Source of the DNA: Actinomycetota bacterium
Lineage (GTDB): Bacteria > Actinomycetota > Actinomycetes > Actinomycetales > Cellulomonadaceae
Direction of reading: 5' to 3'
Length of the DNA: 12,310 bases
Assembly: GCA_018898235.1 (NCBI GenBank)
Contig: JAHIJU010000268.1
Coordinates: 1-12,310, forward strand
Position 1 is the first letter of the stretch; each line of letters starts with the position of its first letter. Positions 7,224-12,310 of the stretch are shown in pieces. A program made the translations under genes and the position numbers. The notes beneath the pieces were generated by a model. That model did not search any database. It was not told where the DNA came from and saw nothing but the letters and a program-made list of their open reading frames with translations.

Positions 7224-8441
7224 GTGCGCGTCGACCTGGTGACCAGGGAGTATCCGCCGCACGTGTATGGCGGGGCGGGGGTGCACGTCGCCGAGCTGGC
7301 CCGGGTGCTGCGGACGGCGATGGACGTGCGGGTGCACTGCTTCGACGGCCCGCGCACCGAGCACGGTGTGCACGGCTACGAAGCCTCGCCCGAGCTGGCC
7401 GGTGACCCGGTGCTGGCCACCTTCGGGGTGGACCTGCAGATGGTCGCCGGGATCGGTGCGGTCGAGGGCACGCCCGAGCTGGTGCACTCGCACACCTGGT
7501 ACGCGAACCTCGCCGGTCATCTGGCCGCGCGACGCTACGACGTGCCGCACGTCCTGACCGCGCACAGCCTCGAACCGCTGCGGCCGTGGAAGGCCGAACA
7601 GCTCGGTGGCGGGTACGCGTTGTCGAGCTGGGCCGAGCGCACCGCCTACGAGGGCGCCGACGCCGTGGTGGCGGTCTCCGCGGGGATGCGGGCCGACATC
7701 CTGCGCTCGTACCCGTTCATGGACCCCGAGGACGTGGTCGTCGTGCACAACGGCATCGACCTGGACTCCTGGCGTCGGCCGACGGACCCGCACGAGCTGG
7801 CCGCGGCCGACCGGACGGTGCGTGAGCTGGGGATCGACCCGGACCGGCCGGCCGTCGTCTTCGTCGGGCGGATCACCCGGCAGAAGGGCCTGCCGTACTT
7901 CCTGCGGGCCGCCGAGCGGCTCCCGGCGGATGTGCAGGTCGTGCTGTGCGCCGGCGCCCCCGACACGCCCGCCATCGCCGAGGAGGTCGCCGGGCTCGTC
8001 GCGGCACTGGCGGCGCGGCGCACCGGGGTGGTCTGGGTCGAGCGGATGCTGCCGCGGGCCGAGCTCGTCGCCGTGCTCGCCGCCTGCACGGTGTTCGTGT
8101 GCCCGTCGGTGTACGAACCGCTCGGCATCGTCAACCTCGAGGCGATGGCCGTCGGGCTTCCCGTGGTCGCGACCGCGACCGGTGGCATCCCCGAGGTGGT
8201 CGTCGACGGACAGACCGGTCTGCTCGTGCCGATCGACCAGGTGCAGGACGGCACCGGCACCCCGCGTGACCCTGAGACGTTCGTGGCGGACCTCGCGGAT
8301 GCACTGACCGACGCGGTCGGCGACGCGGGCCGCGCGAGCCGCTGGGGCGAGGCGGGCAGAGAGCGGGCCAGGGACCACTTCTCCTGGGACGTCATCGGTC
8401 GGCGGACCGAGCAGGTGTACCGGGACGTGCTGTCGCGCTGA
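7224..8441 (+). CDS. glgA: GT4 glycogen synthase / alpha-maltose-1-phosphate synthase
   Basis: The 405-residue enzyme is a GT-B-fold glycosyltransferase of family GT4. The N-terminal domain opens with LVTREYPPHVYGGAGVHVAE, close to M. tuberculosis Rv1212c. VVHNGID leads into the C-terminal domain, where GRITRQKG supplies Arg216 and Lys221 for the nucleotide-sugar phosphates. YEPLGIVNLEA carries the E-x7-E motif (Glu298 and Glu306), followed by GLPVVATATGGIPEVV. Such proteins are usually annotated as ADP-glucose glycogen synthase. Rv1212c (GlgM) was shown to make maltose-1-phosphate from ADP-glucose and glucose-1-phosphate, feeding the GlgE route, so either product is possible here and the symbol is provisional. 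Start GTG 7224; ATG 7221 is the alternative. It ends five bases from the convergent gene at 8447. Confidence 0.92.
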   Translation: MRVDLVTREYPPHVYGGAGVHVAELARVLRTAMDVRVHCFDGPRTEHGVHGYEASPELAGDPVLATFGVDLQMVAGIGAVEGTPELVHSHTWYANLAGHLAARRYDVPHVLTAHSLEPLRPWKAEQLGGGYALSSWAERTAYEGADAVVAVSAGMRADILRSYPFMDPEDVVVVHNGIDLDSWRRPTDPHELAAADRTVRELGIDPDRPAVVFVGRITRQKGLPYFLRAAERLPADVQVVLCAGAPDTPAIAEEVAGLVAALAARRTGVVWVERMLPRAELVAVLAACTVFVCPSVYEPLGIVNLEAMAVGLPVVATATGGIPEVVVDGQTGLLVPIDQVQDGTGTPRDPETFVADLADALTDAVGDAGRASRWGEAGRERARDHFSWDVIGRRTEQVYRDVLSR

Positions 8442-8446
8442 GCGGG

Positions 8447-9226
8447 TCACATCGTCGCGGTGGCGGCGACGAAGGTGGTCGATGCCGCGAGCGCCCGTCG
8501 GGCGGCGCGGTCGGTCTCACGCAACGCCGCCGCCCGCTGATCGGCGACGAACACGCTCGGGCTGGACGCGGTGTCGGTGGCCGCCAGCCCCACGATCGCC
8601 CGGACCCGTGCGGCCGTGGCCAGCATCCGCAGCCGGGCGCCGGGCATGGTCGGGGGCAGCAGCTCGACCGGCAGGGCGGCGTCACGCACGGCCTCGACCT
8701 GATCGCTGAGGGGCGACCACCGGGCGACGTCCAGCCGGACGAGCGCGGCGGTCGCTTCCGCCAGCCCCTGCTGGAGGGCCTGCTCGGCCTCACGCGGCCC
8801 CCCGGTCGCGGCGGCGACCGCCCGGCGCCAGTCGAGCACGGGGGTGGCCACCCAGGTGACGACATGACCGGGCTCGAGCTGTGAGCCGAACTGCCGGATC
8901 TGCGGGATCAGGGCGCGGCAGCCGTCGGGGCCGCGCAGCAGGACCGCCTCGCCGGCCGTGATCGCCTGGGCGGCGACCGCGGGTCCCAGTGCCGCCGGGT
9001 CCCCGGGGACCGGGAGCTGGCAGGCGGTGTCGATGGACGATGCGCGCCCGTCCTGGCGCAGGAAGGGCTCGACGTACTCGGCGAGCGGACGGCTGCGACC
9101 CTCGGCCTGCACCGTGTGCGGCTCGTCGTCGCCCTGGACGCAGCGGGCTGCCCGCGTCGGGTCGCCGCCGAGGCCCAACCAGGCGGCGAGCACGGCCGAG
9201 CGGGGGATCGTCAGAGCGGGCGCCAC
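8447..9226 (-). CDS. conserved actinobacterial protein of unknown function
   Basis: I cannot assign a function to this 259-residue protein. It looks soluble, with no signal peptide or membrane helix. Visible landmarks are LTIPRSAVLAAWLG near the N-terminus, the acidic VQGDDEPHTV at about 30-39, QLPVPGDPAALGP in the middle followed by an A-ITAGEAVLLRG stretch, and an Ala/Arg-rich helical C-terminal half. I recall uncharacterised actinobacterial proteins with the same VQGDDEPH and PVPGDP landmarks, but no named domain. The GTG start (9226-9224) is chosen because the conserved part begins right after it and TAGGGT lies eight bases upstream. The longer frame from 9499 would cross the divergent GNAT gene and is Arg/Pro-rich shadow sequence. 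Its stop is five bases from that of glgA. Confidence 0.8.
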   Translation of the reverse strand: MAPALTIPRSAVLAAWLGLGGDPTRAARCVQGDDEPHTVQAEGRSRPLAEYVEPFLRQDGRASSIDTACQLPVPGDPAALGPAVAAQAITAGEAVLLRGPDGCRALIPQIRQFGSQLEPGHVVTWVATPVLDWRRAVAAATGGPREAEQALQQGLAEATAALVRLDVARWSPLSDQVEAVRDAALPVELLPPTMPGARLRMLATAARVRAIVGLAATDTASSPSVFVADQRAAALRETDRAARRALAASTTFVAATATM

Positions 9227-9234
9227 GGCGCCTG

Positions 9235-9240
9235 ACCCTA
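9235..9240 (-). promoter_or_regulatory. candidate -10 element (TAGGGT) of the leftward gene at 9226
   Basis: On the minus strand TAGGGT is followed by CAGGCGCC and then the GTG at 9226. It faces an identical hexamer on the plus strand 12 bases away. No -35 is evident; it would have to overlap the GNAT start. Confidence 0.45.
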
Positions 9241-9252
9241 GCGGGGCGCCGG

Positions 9253-9258
9253 TAGGGT
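9253..9258 (+). promoter_or_regulatory. candidate leaderless -10 element (TAGGGT) of the GNAT gene
   Basis: TAGGGT, six bases (CCGGGC) and ATG put the last T at -7, the leaderless geometry. CTGACC (9232-9237) could serve as -35 at a short 15-bp spacing and overlaps the opposing -10. Confidence 0.5.
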
Positions 9259-9264
9259 CCGGGC

Positions 9265-9873
9265 ATGGATCAGCCGCCCCAGCCCTTCCTCGTGCTGCGG
9301 GACGACGATCCCCGGCTGGCGGACCTGATGGTCGAGGGTGCCCGCGTGGTGGCGACCTCCTGGGGCGCGGTGCTCCGGGTCGACGATCCGCCGCAGCCCG
9401 CGCTGCTGGAGCGGTTGGACGTGTTCGTCGCCAGGGCGCGGGCGCGGGGCGCCGTGGTGGGCGAGCTGGCGGGGTCCGCTGCGGCCGAGCTGCTCGCACT
9501 GCAGGAGGCCAACCGGCTCGACTACTCGCACGACCCGTCGATGGCCCTGCCGCCCGGTGATCTCACGGCGACCCGCGCCCAGTGGGACGGTGGCGGCAGG
9601 GTGTTCGGTGCACGCCTGGCCGGGCTGCTCGTGGCCGCGACCGTGATGCAGGTCGACGACCGGGGCGCCGAGACGCTCTTCACCAGTGTGCTGCGCGTCC
9701 ATCGTCGTCACGGCCTGGGGTCGGCGGTCAAGGCGGCCGGGGTGCGCACCCTGGTCAACGAGGGCGTCCGCACCCTGCGCACGGGCGGTGCGGGCGACAA
9801 CGTGGCGTCCCTGGCGGCCAACCGGGCGCTCGGCTACGAGGTCGACGAGCGCTGGCTGACCCTGGTGCGCTGA
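9265..9873 (+). CDS. GNAT family N-acetyltransferase
   Basis: The 202-residue cytoplasmic protein ends in a GNAT fold. The acetyl-CoA pyrophosphate-binding loop is R147-R-H-G150-L-G152, matching R/Q-x-x-G-x-G/A, after the beta-4 strand ending TLFTSVLRVH. Next come a helix (SAVKAAGVRTLVNEG), the beta-5 stretch RTLRTGGAGDN and the closing NRALGYEVDERWLTL, typical of GNAT C-termini. The substrate cannot be read from sequence. The first about 95 residues are divergent; they may be a degenerate N-terminal GNAT half or a distinct arm. ATG 9265 is supported by a -10-like hexamer six bases upstream. The stop is nine bases from the end of the convergent parC gene, leaving no room for a conventional terminator. 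Confidence 0.87.
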   Translation: MDQPPQPFLVLRDDDPRLADLMVEGARVVATSWGAVLRVDDPPQPALLERLDVFVARARARGAVVGELAGSAAAELLALQEANRLDYSHDPSMALPPGDLTATRAQWDGGGRVFGARLAGLLVAATVMQVDDRGAETLFTSVLRVHRRHGLGSAVKAAGVRTLVNEGVRTLRTGGAGDNVASLAANRALGYEVDERWLTLVR

Positions 9874-9882
9874 CCGCGGCGC

Positions 9883-12310
9883 TCAGCCGATCGCGTGCAC
9901 CGGTGCCGGCAGCGGGGTCCCCGACATGTCGCGCCGCGGGTCGACGTCGGGCAGGTCGAGGGGCTGGCCGCCCGAGCCGGTCGCCGTGGCCGGTGCCGGA
10001 CCGGCCCAGGCCAGGATCAGGGTGTCCTCGCCCTTGCGGAAGCGGTGCGAGCGCACGCCACCGGTGGCCCGGCCCTTGGCGGGGTAGACGTCGAACGGCG
10101 TGACCTTGGCGGCGCCCGCCTCGGTCCCGGGCAGGGCGTCCCCGGCGCCCGCGATGGTCACCACCTCGGCCGGCACATCGGGCGGCACGACCCCGGCGAA
10201 CACCACGCGGGCCCCCTGCGCGAGCTTGATCCCGGCCATGCCGCCCGCGGTGCGGCCCTGCGGACGAACCTGGCCGGCGGCGAAGTGCAGCAGCGAGGAG
10301 TCCGAGCTGATGAGCACCACCTCGTCGTCGTCCCGGGCGTGCGTGACCCCGACGACCTCGTCGCCGTCCTTGAGCGCGATGGCCTCCCAGACGTCCCGGT
10401 TGGCCGGGACGTCACCGGGCACGACCCGCTTGACCACACCGCCCGCGGTCCCGACCAGCAACGGCGGGTCCGCCGGGTCGAGGCCGGCCAGCCCCACCAC
10501 GCGCTCGCCGCGTTCGAGCTCGACGAGCTCGCCGACCCGCGCGCCGCCGGACAGCGATGGGCGGTCCTGCGTGGGCGGCAGCGCCGGCAGCTCGACGACC
10601 GACAGCCTCAGCACCCGACCGTGGCTGGTCACCACACCGATCTGGGCGCGGGTGGTGGTCACCAGGTCGGCGGCCAGCACGTCGTGCCGGGAGCGGCGGC
10701 CCTCCCGCGGGGCCGGTGCGTCGTCCGCCGTCCGTGCGAGCAGGGCGGTCGTCGACAGCAGGACGCGGCAGGGCGCGTCGGCGATCTCCAGCGACGCCGG
10801 GGCGCCGCCTCGGGCCGGTGCGTCGACGGCGGTCGCGGTTCCGCCGGCCGACTCCAGCAGGACGGTGCGCCGGGGCGTGCCGTAGGTCGCGGCGACCTCG
10901 GCCATCTCCTGCGACACGGTCGTGCGCAGCAGCAGGTCGTCGGCCAGCAGGGCCTCGAGGAGCGCGATCTCCTCGGCCAGCTGGTCGCGCTCCTTCTCCA
11001 GCTCGATGCGCGAGTACCGGGTGAGCCGCCGCAGCCGCAGCTCGAGGATGTACTCCGCCTGCTTCTCGGACAGGTCGAACACCGTCATCAGCCGGGCGCG
11101 CGCGGCATCGGCGTCATCGGCCGCGCGGATCACCTGGATGACCTCGTCGATGTCGAGGATCGCCACCAGGAGCCCCTCGACCAGGTGCAGGCGTTCGCGG
11201 CGTCGTTCCAGCCGGAACGCCGACCGGCGCCTGGTCACGTCGACCCGGTGGTCCACCCAGACGGTGAGCAGCTCGCGCAGGCCGAGGGTGCGGGGTTGCC
11301 CCTCGACCAGCGCGACGTTGTTGACCGAGAAGGACTCCTCGAGCGGGGTGTGCCGGTAGAGCTGGGCGAGCACGGCCTCGGGCTCGAAGCCGGACCTGAT
11401 CTCGACCACCACGCGCAGACCGTGGTGCCGGTCGGTGAGGTCGACCACATCGGCGATCCCGACCAGACGCTTGGCCTGGACGCCCTCCTTGATCTTCTCG
11501 ATCACCTTCTCGGGACCGACCATGTACGGCAGCTCGGTGAAGATGATGCCCTTGCGTCGGGCTGTCACGTTCTCGATCCGCGCGGTGGCGCGGGTACGGA
11601 ACGCGCCGCGCCCGGTGGCATAGGCCTCGCGCACCCCCTCCAGCCCGACGATGGTGCCGCCGGTGGGCAGATCGGGGCCCGGCACGAAGCGCATGAGCTC
11701 GGCCAGCGTCGCGTCGGGGTGCAGCACCAGGTGCCGGGCGGCGGCCACCACCTCGACCAGGTTGTGCGGTGCCATGTTGGTCGCCATCCCGACCGCGATC
11801 CCGGTGGCGCCGTTGACCAGCAGGTTCGGGATGGCCGACGGCAGCACCTCGGGCTGCATGAGCTTGTTGTCGTAGTTCGGGACGAAGGTGACGACGTCCT
11901 CGTCCACCCCTGCGGTCATCGCGAGTGCGGCCGGCGCCATCCGGGCCTCGGTGTAGCGGGGGGCGGCGGGGCCCTCGTCGAGGGAGCCGAAGTTGCCGTG
12001 CCCGTCGACCAGCGGCAGGCGCAGCGCGAACGGCTGGGCCAGTCGCACCATCGCGTCGTAGATCGCGCTGTCGCCGTGCGGGTGCAGCTTGCCCATCACG
12101 TCGCCGACCACGCGGGACGACTTCACGTGCGAGCGATCGGGACGCAGCCCCATCTCGCCCATCTGGAACAGGATCCGCCGCTGGACCGGCTTGAGCCCGT
12201 CGCGCGCATCGGGCAGCGCCCGGGCGTAGATCACCGAGTACGCGTACTCGAGGAACGAGGTCTCCATCTCGGCGGAGACGTCGATGTCGACGATGTGCTC
12301 CTCGACGTCG
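9883..12310 (-). CDS. parC: DNA topoisomerase IV subunit A, N-terminal end cut by window
   Basis: The A subunit of topoisomerase IV breaks and rejoins DNA to unlink daughter chromosomes, working with ParE. Visible: 808 residues plus stop. The frame stays open to the window end through DVEEHIVDIDVSAE before METSFLEYAYSV, a normal ParC lead-in, so the ATG at 12267 is internal and the true start lies beyond 12310. The active-site tyrosine is in APRYTEAR (codon 11953-11955, visible residue 119). The drug-pocket region reads HPHGDSAIYD with Ser (codon 12067-12069) and Asp at the GyrA 83/87 positions, the common quinolone-sensitive residues. Coiled-coil and tower follow, then a beta-pinwheel C-terminal domain ending in a Pro/Gly-rich tail. 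No GyrA box (QRRGGKG) is seen; GRTAGGMAG occupies a similar blade, favouring ParC over GyrA. parE is not in the window. Confidence 0.93.
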   Translation of the reverse strand, partial: DVEEHIVDIDVSAEMETSFLEYAYSVIYARALPDARDGLKPVQRRILFQMGEMGLRPDRSHVKSSRVVGDVMGKLHPHGDSAIYDAMVRLAQPFALRLPLVDGHGNFGSLDEGPAAPRYTEARMAPAALAMTAGVDEDVVTFVPNYDNKLMQPEVLPSAIPNLLVNGATGIAVGMATNMAPHNLVEVVAAARHLVLHPDATLAELMRFVPGPDLPTGGTIVGLEGVREAYATGRGAFRTRATARIENVTARRKGIIFTELPYMVGPEKVIEKIKEGVQAKRLVGIADVVDLTDRHHGLRVVVEIRSGFEPEAVLAQLYRHTPLEESFSVNNVALVEGQPRTLGLRELLTVWVDHRVDVTRRRSAFRLERRRERLHLVEGLLVAILDIDEVIQVIRAADDADAARARLMTVFDLSEKQAEYILELRLRRLTRYSRIELEKERDQLAEEIALLEALLADDLLLRTTVSQEMAEVAATYGTPRRTVLLESAGGTATAVDAPARGGAPASLEIADAPCRVLLSTTALLARTADDAPAPREGRRSRHDVLAADLVTTTRAQIGVVTSHGRVLRLSVVELPALPPTQDRPSLSGGARVGELVELERGERVVGLAGLDPADPPLLVGTAGGVVKRVVPGDVPANRDVWEAIALKDGDEVVGVTHARDDDEVVLISSDSSLLHFAAGQVRPQGRTAGGMAGIKLAQGARVVFAGVVPPDVPAEVVTIAGAGDALPGTEAGAAKVTPFDVYPAKGRATGGVRSHRFRKGEDTLILAWAGPAPATATGSGGQPLDLPDVDPRRDMSGTPLPAPVHAIG

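Noticed and set aside
5407..7242. 611-codon plus-strand frame opposite serB and glgC
   Set aside because: It is antisense to two clear enzymes with intact motifs. Its translation is low-complexity Arg/His/Val/Asp sequence, as expected from a shadow frame.
7155..8450. 431-codon minus-strand frame opposite the glycogen synthase
   Set aside because: It is the antisense shadow of a well-conserved GT4 gene, with no recognisable domain and no start signals.
8958..9560. Plus-strand frame spanning the 9226/9265 divergent junction
   Set aside because: It crosses both presumed promoters and is antisense to one gene and out of frame with the other.
9866..9890. GCTGA...TCAGC inverted repeat at the GNAT/parC junction as a terminator
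   Set aside because: It is only five base pairs, made largely of the two facing stop codons, with a nine-base loop and no T run.
12037..12099. Quinolone-resistance mutation in parC
   Set aside because: The key positions carry Ser and Asp, the common sensitive residues.
12265..12267. ATG at 12267 as the start of parC
   Set aside because: The frame continues upstream to the window edge with family-like IVDIDVS sequence, so the real start lies outside.

Overview
The window looks like ordinary chromosome from a high-GC Gram-positive actinobacterium, most likely a Micrococcales member close to Cellulomonas. This is inferred from the very high GC, frequent GTG starts, a DUF3099 protein, a SURF1 protein, a divergent glgC / glycogen-synthase pair and a topoisomerase IV A subunit. 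No single marker here proves the genus. I see no rRNA, tRNA, CRISPR array, transposase, integrase or prophage gene. The segment reads as housekeeping, and I found no clearly new multi-gene system.

Layout. Bases 1-500 hold the end of a CorA-type metal channel gene. Bases 600-2198 encode an ABC-F ATPase whose first Walker B motif has Ala in place of the usual Asp. It converges on, and overlaps by 28 bp, a leftward three-gene unit (DUF3099, small Cys/His protein, SURF1; 3638 down to 2171) joined by ATGA stop/start overlaps. A 157-bp divergent gap holding a 34-bp imperfect palindrome separates this unit from rightward fabG (3796-4524) and a SixA-like histidine phosphatase (4599-5117). Leftward serB (5843-5202) and glgC (7125-5881) follow. 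glgC diverges from a GT4 glycogen / maltose-1-phosphate synthase (7224-8441). An unrecognised leftward gene (9226-8447) diverges over only 38 bp from a GNAT acetyltransferase (9265-9873). The rest, 9883-12310, is leftward topoisomerase IV subunit A, whose first codons lie beyond the window.

How the genes relate. glgC makes ADP-glucose and the adjacent GT4 enzyme uses it for storage glucan. FabG is a fatty-acid elongation reductase. SerB makes serine. SURF1 points to an aerobic haem-copper oxidase. ParC decatenates chromosomes. Apart from the glg pair and the DUF3099-SURF1 unit, the genes look independently transcribed.

Regulatory style. Seven of the nine transcription units whose 5' end is visible have a -10-like hexamer (TANNNT, or CACCAT once) ending 6-8 bases before the start codon, with no usable Shine-Dalgarno sequence. 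That is the geometry of leaderless mRNAs. The ABC-F and glgA genes instead have a -10 further upstream plus GGAGG. No gene-free stretch exceeds 300 bases; the longest is 157 bp.
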